Assembly: GCA_973895155.1 (NCBI GenBank)
Contig: OZ316896.1
Span: 7,254,001 to 7,318,000, forward strand
Reading direction: 5' to 3'
DNA: 64,000 nt
DNA from: Marsupella aquatica
Taxonomy: Eukaryota; Marchantiophyta
The notes under the pieces were generated by a model. It did not search any database, was not told the origin of the DNA, and saw only the letters and a program-made list of their open reading frames with translations. Position 1 is the stretch's first letter; every line of letters starts with the position of its first letter. Shown here piece after piece: positions 1-9,277 of this stretch. A program made the position numbers and the translations under genes.

Positions 1-1870
1 CTCAAAGTAGTGTTACCCCTCAACCTTGCCCCCCTGGCCTTGGTTTGGGTCCACACATCCCCTTTGAGCCCTAGAGAAGGCTCCTCTATCTAAGGACTCT
101 TCCTCTTGTTCTTACTTCTTGTTAACACCACACACCAAGCAAAGTACTTTCCACCCTCAAGCTATAATCCTCTCTAAGTCTCAAAGTAATGCTATACCTT
201 AACCTTGCCTCCTTGGCCTTGGTTTTGTACTAGCACATCCCCTTCAAGCTTAGACCAAGATTATACCATAGCATGGACTCTTCTCTTGCTCTCATATACT
301 TCAAATGCACTCACACTTAATGGTCACAATGAAGATTGGTAAGTCTCCTTTTATTGCATCACCTTTACAACAAAAGTTCACTACACATTCTCCACACTAA
401 GCATGGACCACCTCTCCTTTCTCAAGCTTAGCCCTACCTTGGCAAGGTAGAGATTTCACTTAAGAGATGAGACTCCCGGTCCCTAACAAATGAAAACTTC
501 CTCCTTATATACTATCTCCTTCCACATCACACCAAGCTTGACCTGGGGTCCAACTATACCTCCCCCAAGTCCTCCTAACACACAAAGTCCAACTCTATAG
601 TTCATAGCCCACCCTACTACTTGCTATTTTGCCTCCTTCCAAGCCCTGGAATATGCCACACATGAGTGGTATGCTTTGACTTCCAAACCTACTCCCACTT
701 ATGGTCCTCCTCACCAGCTTACCAACCCACTTGAAATCTCGCAAAAAGAGTGAGTGAGTCTCAAGTTGTGCCTAGTCAAAGTTGGCCTTATTTTACTTGT
801 AACCCCTTTACTACCCTAAGTAAACTACCCCCTATATTTACTTTTCTTAACTTGATGGCCTTACACCTTTGGCCAAAGGTAAGTACCCTTCTCTAGAGCC
901 TAACTCAAGTGGTATGGGTGCAAGAAAGGTCAGCCCCTAAATCTGGTATTCATTCCCCTATGCCGACTTTGGTTTGCAAGTTGTCGGGACTCCCTCGTGG
1001 CCTCGGTTAAAAATATATTTGAGTGATTACTTTTCTGGGGTTCCACCTTCACCAGGGGGTGCCTTATCTTCCCCTAACTCAGCACAAAAAAATTTGGGCC
1101 CCAACGGATACCTCTAGCCAAAGTTATGCCCATTCTCCCAAGGCCTGTTTTTGGTGTAAAGCGGGTGTAAGCGGCGGCCCGATTACACTTACCTTACATG
1201 CCCCTTATGGGGATTCCACGTGTCATGAGGGGAGAGCACTCTCATTATACTCATGTTTCTTATGAAGAAATTGTAAGGACAGCAATGTTTGCAGCCATTT
1301 CTCTCTCGTGAATTCAATCTAAAACCACAGCATTCTCTATTGGATTCTTTCTTGTGCAGCAGTCCAGCTGATCAGCCGCCAGCCCCTCAATTTCACAGCC
1401 ACCATAGCTCACAGCCAGCCTAGTCAATTTCGCAGCTAGCCCACCTCTTCAATTTTGCCGCTAGCAACACAGTCAATTTCGCAGCTAGCAGCACAGTCAC
1501 ATCAGCGCATTTACAGCACAACAACAGCAGATTTGAAGCACAGCAGCAGCAACCATAGCTTGATTCCTTCTCAGTCAAGCAGGTCTCTCTTCTCAATTTC
1601 GTAGCTGCCCACCTTTGCAATTTCGCAGCTAGCAGCAGCATCATTCAATTCAGCAGCATCAAGGCAGCAGCCAGCCAATTCTCATGAGCATCTCGTGCCT
1701 GATTAGTAGGAGCACCTCTAATCTAGTGTGCAGCTGTCATAGCAGCAAGCAGCCTTCCCAATTCAAAGCCAGCAGCGATCCTAATTTGCAGCCATAGCTC
1801 TTTTCCTTCTCAGCAGCCATAGCTTCTTCAATCAGCAACAGCCCTTGCTTCTTCAATCAGCAGCAGCCAT

Positions 1871-1928
1871 TTCAATTCAGCCGCCCTTCCTTCAATTCAG
1901 CCGCCCTTCCTTCAATTCAGCCGCCCTT
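1871..1928. repeat. 20-bp tandem repeat in Gypsy-1 LTR
   Basis: Three near-perfect units of TTCAATTCAGCCGCCCTTCC (starts 1871, 1891, 1911; the last ends differently). Present again at 17528-17585 in the other LTR. The surrounding LTR is rich in CAGC and AATTTCGCAGCTAGC-like words. Confidence 0.85.
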
Positions 1929-2000
1929 GTGCTCAATTGATTCCTCAAGTAATCATGCAGCACCTTTGGACAGCCTCCCGGTGCTTGACGTCCTCACCAG

Positions 2001-2055
2001 CCTCGTGCTTGCTCCTCCTTGCCTCGTGCTCGCTCCTCCTTGCCTCGTGCTCGCC
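2001..2055. repeat. 21-bp tandem repeat in Gypsy-1 LTR
   Basis: About 2.6 units beginning CCTCGTGCT at 2001, 2022 and 2043. Repeated at 17658-17712 in the other LTR copy. Confidence 0.8.
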
Positions 2056-2851
2056 GCGTGATCGTCGCCCACGCGGTTTACACTTAGAAAAAAATACATT
2101 TTTTTTTGGAAAAACAGCATTTTGGGGCGATTTTGGACCCCCCTCCAAAACTCACACATAAGTCCAAAAGGACTTCTGAGTAGCTCCACTGATTCTATGG
2201 ACATAGGACTATGTCCGGGTTTACTAAGATATAAACAAAACCCTATAACAACTTTTCTAAAATTAGGCAAAGAGGGTCAAGTCTTTATGTCTTCCAAAAT
2301 TCTTCTCAACTTTGAGATGCTCCCAAAAAGTAACCAAGTGTGACAAAGTTGTCCCACAAGTTTCTAGGGATAGAGGGGACCATACTTAACCCACTTCCAA
2401 ACTTGGAACCCCTACATTTACCCATCAGCTATTTTTCCCGGGACCCGCTATTTGGTAACTTTGATTTTTGCCAAAATACTTATAACTCCTAGGTTAAGAC
2501 CCCACTTGACTTCATACTTTTTCAGGGTTCCCTAGGGACCTCCCAGCACCCATGGGAGAAATATCAGCCAAAAATAAGATGTCCGGTGTCGGGTCATTTT
2601 TCGGTCCCGACTTAGTCGCCTATTATAACTAAGGACGGACTAGTTTCCTGCCCCTCCTATAGTAACTTGCTTACCCCTAGATAACTTTGCATAACTAAAT
2701 TCCCTCTTACCTCTACTAAGCTTCCCTTCTTACTTAAGTGCCCTAAACCTAGCTACTCTGATAGCACTAAAACTTTTTCCCTAACTATTTCCTCTTCTAA
2801 ACGAAAGAATGTCATGTTTCTCTACACTAGCTGACACTGAGCCATCCCACA

Positions 2852-2866
2852 TAGCCCCCTACTTAA
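2852..2866 (-). other. Polypurine tract of Gypsy-1
   Basis: Minus strand reads AAGTAGGGGGCTA immediately before the LTR start TGTGGG at 2851. The polypurine tract primes plus-strand DNA synthesis. The Gypsy-2 element has the closely similar AAGTGGGGAGCTA at 58947-58959, which supports both LTR starts. Confidence 0.85.
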
Positions 2867-2891
2867 GTGTGCAGCGTCCCCGCAAACACAC

Positions 2892-5800
2892 TTATTCCTG
2901 ATTAAAGTACCTTTTCAACCTATCATGATGCACTCTAGTAGGGAACACCTCTCCTTCAAGAGTAGCAAGCTGAATTGACCCATTAGCATAAACCTGGTGA
3001 ACAACATAAGGACCCAACCACCGAGTATGCAACTTGCCTGGAAAATGAGCATACCTACTGTCATAGAGTAATACCAGTTGTCCAGCAAGTAAAGAAGTTG
3101 GCTTCTTCAACTTCTTGTCATGATGTTGCTTCACTTGAGCTTGCTTCTTCTTCACTTGCTTGCTTGCCTCTTCCCGGATTTCCTCCAACTCCTCCAGCTG
3201 GTAAGCTCTCTCCATTAAACTCTGGTCAGCCTCCATTCTCTCCTCCACACTTACCCTCAAAGTAGGCACTTCAAACTCAACAGGTACAAGGGAGTGTTGT
3301 CCAAATACTAGGTAGAAAGGACTATGGCCGGTTGTGGTCTTGAAAGCAAGGTTGTAGGAGTACACAGCTGAGTATAATTTGTCATCCCAATCAGTCTTGT
3401 GTGCCGCCACGGTTTTGTTCAAGATCTTGCCAATGATGCCATTAGCTCTCTCCGTTAATCCATTGGCCTTGGGGTGATAGGGGGTGGTCTTCCTATGCTT
3501 AATCAAGTAATGGTTAGTGAGCTCCTCCACAACTTCATTCAAGAAGTGAGTCCCCCTATCACTAACCAGCTCTAGAGGTGGCCCAAATCTGGTAAAAATC
3601 TGTTGATACATGAACCTTGCTACTGTGAGAGCATTATCCTTGCTGGTTGGTCTTGCCTCTACCCACTTAGTAGCATAATCAGTTGCAAGAAGGATGTATC
3701 GATTCCTTCTAGACCTGGTCACAGGAGTGATGGGACCTATGAAATCTATACCCCACTTCTCAAAAGGTGCAAGAGGTAAGATGGTGGTAAGAGGGTGATG
3801 CCTTGAGTGAGCTGGCTTACCTGTCCTTTGGCAAGGGTCACATCCCCTCACAAAAAGACTTACATCCTTATGAAGTGTTGGCCACCAATACCCTGCATCA
3901 AGAATTTTCCTTGCTGTTGTTGCACTTGCATAATGGCCACCAGCCTCCTCCTCATGCATAGCTCTCATCACAATGGAGATTTCCTTCTTCTCCAAACACC
4001 TCCTTAGTCTCCCATCAACTCCTTCCTTGTGAAGGACACCCTTCACCAATAAGTAAGGTCTGATTTTTCTCAGGAAAACAGCAGCCTCCTCTTGGTTCAA
4101 ATCTCTTGGTAGCCGGGTTGTGAGAAGAAATTGGATGATATCCAAATACCATGTATCTCCTCCACTTCCCACATGAAAGAGGTCTTCATCTGGAAACTGA
4201 TCATCCACCTCCTTCAAGTCCTCTTCTCCTTCAATCCTTGAGAAGAAGTCTGCATTCCCATGCTTCTTACCAGGCCTGACCCTCACCTCATAATCAAACT
4301 CTTGGAGCAACAAGATCCACCTTGCCACTCTACCAGTTACATCAGGTTTATTCACCATATACTTGAGAGCATTGTGATCAGTATGAAAGACCACCTTATA
4401 GCCCAACAAGTAGTGCCTAAACTTCTTACAAGAGTAGATGATTCCTAGAGCTTCTCTATCGGTTGGTGAGTAATTCTTTTCAGCTGGTGCCAATAGTCTA
4501 CTTGCAAAGTAGATAGGGTGATCCCTATTCTGGTCATCAAGTTGACTAAGCACCACACCAATACAAAAGCCAGACACATCCACATACACATGAAATTCTC
4601 TACTCCAATCTGGTGCTATCAAGATAGGGGCTTCAACCAACCTGTTCTTCAACTCCTGAAAACTTGCTAGCCTCTCAACTGAGGGTTCAACCTCAGCCCC
4701 CTTCTTAAGCATGCTGGTTAGGGGTAAAGCTACTTTAGCAAAGTCCTTAATGAACCTTCTATAGTAGTTTAAACATCCCAAGAATCCCCTCAACTCTGTC
4801 ACTGAAGTTGGAAACTTGACAGCCATCCAAACAGCAACCTTCTCTTGGTCCACTTCTATGCCCTTCTTGGATACCTTGTGGCCAAGTAGTATCCCTTCTT
4901 CCACACCAAAGAAGCACTTCCCTGGGTGAAGCTTCAAACCAACTTCCCTACATCTTTGGAAGGTCATCCTCAAATGTTCAACATGGTCCTTCCCCCTTCC
5001 AAAAACAGCAAAGTCATCTATGAATACTTCCAAGAACTTTCTCAAGTAGTCATGAAAGATATTCATCATCAACCTTTGGAACATACCAGGGGCATTACAA
5101 AGACCAAAAGGCATCCTCCGAAAGGCATAAATCCCCCACTCAGTAGTAAAGGCTGTCTTCAACTGGTCCTCCTTCCTTATCCAAATCTGGTTGTAACCTG
5201 AGTACCCATCTAGGAAGCTATACACTTCCCAACCAGCTACTAAATCAAGTACCATATCAGTAAATGGAATGGGATAGTGGTCCTTCTTAGTGGCCTCATT
5301 GAGTTTCCTAAAGTCTTGGCAAACTCGGATCTTAGGCTTACCATCCAAGCCTGGTTTCTTTGGTACTATGACAATTGGAGAAACCCACTCACTATTCAAC
5401 ACAGGATAGATGAAACCTGCTTCCAGCAATTTGTCTATCTCTTCCTTCACCATCAAGGAGTACTTGGGATTCATCCGATATTGCCTTTGTCTCACAGGTG
5501 AAGCTCCTAGCATCAAGTCGATTCTATGCTCACCAAGTTCAGGGTTTACACCAGTAAGATCCAAGTGACTCCAAGCAAACACATCCACATATTCACCTAG
5601 CAAATCTTGGATAGTTTTCTCTTCACCTGATCCCAGGGCATTTCCCAAGTTGAAGGTCTTGTCTTGCTGGACAGAGATGGTTCTGTACTGCTCAGCTCGA
5701 ATCACCTCCATCTTGTTCCTCATTGTGGAGTCAAAAGTGCCCTCAAGTTGTGCCAACCTCATGCCTCCATAGACGGGTGCATTTTCAGCACTTAACTCCT

Positions 5801-8800
5801 CCTTCTCCTTGCTTGAATGCTGGTCTTCCTGAGTCTCATCCTCCTCTGAGTTTGCAGCCTTCAATTGGTCCTCTAGCTCCTTTATCTTGAGCTTTAACAA
5901 GGCTAAGTGCTTAGCCTTTAACCTCTGGTCATTACTCCTTGTCTTGATCTCAACTTGGGCAGCACCCTTGCTGGTCTGATCAACCTCCTGAGCCATTGTG
6001 ATAGTGTCTTCTTGGTTGCTCTCCTTGGCTGAGGTCTCAGCCTGCTTCACCTCCTCGAGACTGGTCACTTCACTGAGACTGGGCAGAGGTGAATGGCTGG
6101 TAAGAGCCTCCTGCTCTTGCTCCTCTCCAAACACTTCTTCTTCAGTCCATTGGCTCACCATGTTCAACATGTATACCTCATCCTCATCAGATTCAGATTT
6201 GGTACTCAACTCATCGGAAAGTTCAGAATCATATTCATCCAACTCATCAGTAGTCTCTCCTTGATGCTTGTCATGACCCCATGAAACTGAAGTGGCTGGT
6301 TTGCCAAACCTAAACTCCTTCTTGCCCCAATCAGACACTACTTTGGCTCCATATAGCCAAGGCCTCCCAATCAAGATTGGGTAAGTAGATGGCCTTGCTG
6401 GTCTCATCACCAAGTAATTCAACAAGAACTCCTGCCCCCCAATGAGAGTAGGTACTTGAGTAAGTGTCCCCACCGGTAGCACTCTTGCTCCATTTGCTAG
6501 CCTCATTGTCCTTGCTGTTGGCTGAAGTTTCTTGAAACCTAGTTGTTGGGCAGTAGCCTCAATCATGATATTCACACCTGAGCCTCCATCAACTGGTACA
6601 TACGAGAGTACACACCCATTTACTTGAACATCAATCTCAGGTGCTCCAAGGTCTTCACAAACCATCATCACATCAGCTGGGGTACCAACCTTTGGAAGCT
6701 TCCTTCTTCTCCTTCCTACCAACATCTCCTTCAGTTGCCTCCTATACAAAGGGTTGTCTTTGATCAGCTGCCCCACTGTAGCAGTAACCAAACAATCTTT
6801 CACATCCTTCTTGATGTCATAAGAGGGTACCTTGCTGGTCTCTTTCTTCTCTTCCACCTCAGCTTTTTCCTTCAAAGCTTTAGCAACCTTCAGGTCTTTG
6901 TTGATGGCCTCTTGATGCTCCTTAGCCTCCATCTCCTCTAGTTGCCTCTTGACTTCCTCATTCACCTTGGGATAGAAGAGCTTCGGATGGTCTCTCTTGT
7001 AGTCACTATCTTCAGCTGGTGGGACTTGAACTTCTGCTCCAACTTCAACTTCGATTGGTGACTCCGTTGAGTGCTCCTTTCTCTCCTTCCTCTTCTTCCT
7101 CTCTTCCACTCTTTCCTTCTTTCTTGTGGACCTGGTAGACACCTTGTAACACACAGCTTCCTCCTCAGGTGTCTCCATTCCTGGTAGATCTGGCTGGTTC
7201 TCCCCACCAGCAACTTGTGTCACTCCATCTTTGGCCTCCTCTTGCCACTCCATACTCAAGAAGTTCACTGTGGCTTCACCGGGAGCCTTGGCAACCGCTG
7301 GTGGTGGTGCTTCTATCCTTCCTATCATCATCTTGGCAGCAGATCCAATAGGACAGTTGGCTGTGGTATGACCCTCCCTTTTGCACACAGCACAAAGAGG
7401 ATAGGGAGCTCCTTGTCCCTGCCTCCTTGGTTCGGGGCAACTGTTGGAATAGTGCCCTGGTTTTTGACAGTTCCAGCAGATCACCACGGTAGTTCTTGCC
7501 ACTCCCCCAGGTCCTTGAGGTCCCATTTGATCCACCATCCTTGGTTGAAGACCAGGCATCAGTTGAGGTGCCATGGGTGGAGCTGGTCTTCCTTGCAAAG
7601 TTCTTGGGCCTCCTGAAATCTGGTACACCATCTCCGGGGCTTCTTCATAGAAGTAGTCCACCACTTCACTTGCTTGATAAACATCGTTGGACTCTTCATT
7701 GACATACTGAACTTGATTCCTCCAACCTTGACACTCTTGAGGTGTATGGCCAAAACTCTTGCACTTGACACACCATACATGGGCTCTATTCACCGGCACT
7801 TTTCTCCTATCAGGTTGCACACCAGCAAAGTGAACTGATAGGGCCTTGAGTTGGTTGGTGATCTCACTCATCTTGTTATCCATCACCTTCTTCTCCTTGG
7901 TTGCTGGTGTAGAACCTTCCACCAAGTTGAAGGTTGCAGATTTGTGGTGCTTACCACCTGGCTTCTTCTTGCTGGCTCTCCTCTTCTGGTCGCTTTTTCT
8001 CTTTGCCTTCTTCTTCTTCTTCTTCTTCTTCTTCTCGGAGTCCTCCTCAGAATCAGATTCTGAATCAGAACTGGAACTACTCTCCTCAGATTCCGACTCA
8101 GAAGTATCCTCAACTGAACTACTTGATTCACTTGAGCTAGAAGAAGAATCACTATAAGCAAATCGCTTCTTCTTTCTCCTACTCTTGGAACTAGAGATCT
8201 CAGCACTCCTATAAGACTGAGCCGCCTCAATGGCCTCATCCAACGTATTAGGGTGAGATTGCCTTACTGAGACACCCATCTTCTTGGGTAGGCTTGCCAC
8301 AAACCAAGCCAACAACATGGAGTCTACTGGTCTGGGGTCAAGCTTGGTAGCTAACCTTTGAAACCTTTGCAGAAACCTCCTTACTGACTCCTTGGATCCC
8401 ATTCTGATCTCTCCCATCTTGATCAGAGCTTCCGATTCTTCTCCCACCTTCCTAAACTCCTGCAAGAATGCTAGCTTGAAGGCATCCCAATCATTCTTGA
8501 TGGCATTTGATAGGCTATTGAACCAAGGTCTTGCTTCTCCTCTCAAGACCCCCGCCAAAGTGGTCAACTTAATATCAAACTCTCCATTGGCTTGGGCTGT
8601 CCCAATGAAGTCCTCCAACCAAGCATCAGGATCCTCCTTGGGCTTGCCATGGAATGTCTTGTACTGAAATCTTGCTCTTTGAGTCACCACCATGGCTGCT
8701 TCTTGATCTTCACTTGTGTTGGTAGTGGAAGAAGATGTATCACTCCACCCTACACCAGGTTCCGCTTCAGCTTGCAAATGAATGTCCACCCAATCTGGTT

Positions 8801-8960
8801 GCTCCAACTGGTCACCAAAGTTGAAACTAAGAGAGGCTTCTTTTAGTGCTTGACTCCTTGTAGTGGGCATGCCACTCACAATCACCTTCTTATCTCCCTT
8901 CTTCTCTTGAACAGCAAACCTGCAAACACACCTCCAAGTCTTGTGGCTCCACTCCAACAA
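2892..8960 (-). CDS. gag-pol: Gypsy-1 gag-pol polyprotein (left copy, intact)
   Basis: Single open frame of 2022 aa. Order seen: gag core about 95-215; Ser/Glu run then poly-Lys about 256-325; three CCHC zinc knuckles about 397-410, 495-508 and 523-536; aspartic protease with DGGSG about 791; reverse transcriptase with YSGYNQ and active site FIDDF about 1313; RNase H with D1460, E1503, D1528; integrase with HHCC about 1669-1710 and D1739, D1801, E1837 (D-35-E spacing kept). Protease-RT-RNase H-integrase order is that of Ty3/Gypsy. No chromodomain is visible after the integrase, so a non-chromovirus is likely. Gag and pol are in one frame without an internal stop. All key residues are present, so it could be functional. 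The exact start is uncertain: M1 is used, but M31 (MPTTRSQ) is also plausible. Confidence 0.95.
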   Translation of the reverse strand: MLEWSHKTWRCVCRFAVQEKKGDKKVIVSGMPTTRSQALKEASLSFNFGDQLEQPDWVDIHLQAEAEPGVGWSDTSSSTTNTSEDQEAAMVVTQRARFQYKTFHGKPKEDPDAWLEDFIGTAQANGEFDIKLTTLAGVLRGEARPWFNSLSNAIKNDWDAFKLAFLQEFRKVGEESEALIKMGEIRMGSKESVRRFLQRFQRLATKLDPRPVDSMLLAWFVASLPKKMGVSVRQSHPNTLDEAIEAAQSYRSAEISSSKSRRKKKRFAYSDSSSSSSESSSSVEDTSESESEESSSSSDSESDSEEDSEKKKKKKKKKAKRKSDQKRRASKKKPGGKHHKSATFNLVEGSTPATKEKKVMDNKMSEITNQLKALSVHFAGVQPDRRKVPVNRAHVWCVKCKSFGHTPQECQGWRNQVQYVNEESNDVYQASEVVDYFYEEAPEMVYQISGGPRTLQGRPAPPMAPQLMPGLQPRMVDQMGPQGPGGVARTTVVICWNCQKPGHYSNSCPEPRRQGQGAPYPLCAVCKREGHTTANCPIGSAAKMMIGRIEAPPPAVAKAPGEATVNFLSMEWQEEAKDGVTQVAGGENQPDLPGMETPEEEAVCYKVSTRSTRKKERVEERKKRKERKEHSTESPIEVEVGAEVQVPPAEDSDYKRDHPKLFYPKVNEEVKRQLEEMEAKEHQEAINKDLKVAKALKEKAEVEEKKETSKVPSYDIKKDVKDCLVTATVGQLIKDNPLYRRQLKEMLVGRRRRKLPKVGTPADVMMVCEDLGAPEIDVQVNGCVLSYVPVDGGSGVNIMIEATAQQLGFKKLQPTARTMRLANGARVLPVGTLTQVPTLIGGQEFLLNYLVMRPARPSTYPILIGRPWLYGAKVVSDWGKKEFRFGKPATSVSWGHDKHQGETTDELDEYDSELSDELSTKSESDEDEVYMLNMVSQWTEEEVFGEEQEQEALTSHSPLPSLSEVTSLEEVKQAETSAKESNQEDTITMAQEVDQTSKGAAQVEIKTRSNDQRLKAKHLALLKLKIKELEDQLKAANSEEDETQEDQHSSKEKEELSAENAPVYGGMRLAQLEGTFDSTMRNKMEVIRAEQYRTISVQQDKTFNLGNALGSGEEKTIQDLLGEYVDVFAWSHLDLTGVNPELGEHRIDLMLGASPVRQRQYRMNPKYSLMVKEEIDKLLEAGFIYPVLNSEWVSPIVIVPKKPGLDGKPKIRVCQDFRKLNEATKKDHYPIPFTDMVLDLVAGWEVYSFLDGYSGYNQIWIRKEDQLKTAFTTEWGIYAFRRMPFGLCNAPGMFQRLMMNIFHDYLRKFLEVFIDDFAVFGRGKDHVEHLRMTFQRCREVGLKLHPGKCFFGVEEGILLGHKVSKKGIEVDQEKVAVWMAVKFPTSVTELRGFLGCLNYYRRFIKDFAKVALPLTSMLKKGAEVEPSVERLASFQELKNRLVEAPILIAPDWSREFHVYVDVSGFCIGVVLSQLDDQNRDHPIYFASRLLAPAEKNYSPTDREALGIIYSCKKFRHYLLGYKVVFHTDHNALKYMVNKPDVTGRVARWILLLQEFDYEVRVRPGKKHGNADFFSRIEGEEDLKEVDDQFPDEDLFHVGSGGDTWYLDIIQFLLTTRLPRDLNQEEAAVFLRKIRPYLLVKGVLHKEGVDGRLRRCLEKKEISIVMRAMHEEEAGGHYASATTARKILDAGYWWPTLHKDVSLFVRGCDPCQRTGKPAHSRHHPLTTILPLAPFEKWGIDFIGPITPVTRSRRNRYILLATDYATKWVEARPTSKDNALTVARFMYQQIFTRFGPPLELVSDRGTHFLNEVVEELTNHYLIKHRKTTPYHPKANGLTERANGIIGKILNKTVAAHKTDWDDKLYSAVYSYNLAFKTTTGHSPFYLVFGQHSLVPVEFEVPTLRVSVEERMEADQSLMERAYQLEELEEIREEASKQVKKKQAQVKQHHDKKLKKPTSLLAGQLVLLYDSRYAHFPGKLHTRWLGPYVVHQVYANGSIQLATLEGEVFPTRVHHDRLKRYFNQE

Positions 8961-8975
8961 AAACTGTAAAGAGTT

Positions 8976-8994
8976 GTCCCCGGCAGCGGCGCCA
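8976..8994 (-). other. Primer binding site, tRNA-Asp type
   Basis: Minus strand reads TGGCGCCGCTGCCGGGGAC, about 15 bp before the gag-pol start. It closely resembles the TGGCGCCGTTGCCGGGGA site used by plant Athila/Tat-type Gypsy elements and assigned to tRNA-Asp (recalled, not searched). Confidence 0.85.
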
Positions 8995-9004
8995 AAAACA
9001 AGGG

Positions 9005-9077
9005 TGGGACTCTATGTCAAACACTTGCCAAGGAGCTTAAGCGGCTTTTCTCCCCAAAAGACTACCTAATACCTGCT
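9005..9077 (-). mobile_element. 3' end of a Gypsy-1 5' LTR, cut by sequence gap
   Basis: Identical to 15316-15388. On the minus strand the likely LTR end is TCCCA at 9005, about 10 nt before the PBS. The remaining LTR of roughly 3.1 kb is missing because the N run starts at 9078. The end is assigned from the CA terminus rule and is less certain than the start. Confidence 0.75.
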
Positions 9078-9277
9078 NNNNNNNNNNNNNNNNNNNNNNN
9101 NNNNNNNNNNNNNNNNNNNNNNNNNNNNNNNNNNNNNNNNNNNNNNNNNNNNNNNNNNNNNNNNNNNNNNNNNNNNNNNNNNNNNNNNNNNNNNNNNNNN
9201 NNNNNNNNNNNNNNNNNNNNNNNNNNNNNNNNNNNNNNNNNNNNNNNNNNNNNNNNNNNNNNNNNNNNNNNNNNNNN
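9078..9277. other. Assembly gap (200 N)
   Basis: Exactly 200 N, a round number typical of a scaffold placeholder. It joins the beginning of an LTR to the middle of the pol C-terminus of a second copy. If the order is real, about 3.1 kb of LTR plus about 115 bp of internal sequence is missing here. Confidence 0.98.

Larger units (their letters stand above)
1..2851 (-). mobile_element. Gypsy-1 3' LTR (partial, runs off left edge)
   Basis: Direct repeat of 15658-18508 at an offset of 15657; every stretch I compared is identical, so the insertion is young or the sequence is duplicated by assembly. On the minus strand the LTR starts TGTGGGATGG at 2851, directly after a polypurine tract. The 5' ends of the two LTRs agree up to 2851/18508 and diverge beyond. 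About 340 bp of the LTR end lie outside the window. Short ORFs on both strands here recur in the other LTR and look non-coding. Confidence 0.9.

Noticed and set aside
1023-2343. Short ORFs in the LTR (up to 105 codons)
   Set aside because: No domains, they overlap each other on both strands, and they appear again unchanged in the second LTR; expected in repetitive LTR DNA.
2849-2851. Gypsy-1 LTR starting at TGGGAT (2849), giving a perfect TGGGA/TCCCA inverted end
   Set aside because: The two LTRs agree to 2851, and the related Gypsy-2 LTR starts TGTG right after the same type of polypurine tract, so TGTGGG is the better start.
7846-8239. Several overlapping ORFs on both strands rich in Ser, Arg or Leu
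   Set aside because: They are frame shadows of the Ser/Glu/Lys low-complexity part of the Gypsy-1 gag and recur identically at +6311.
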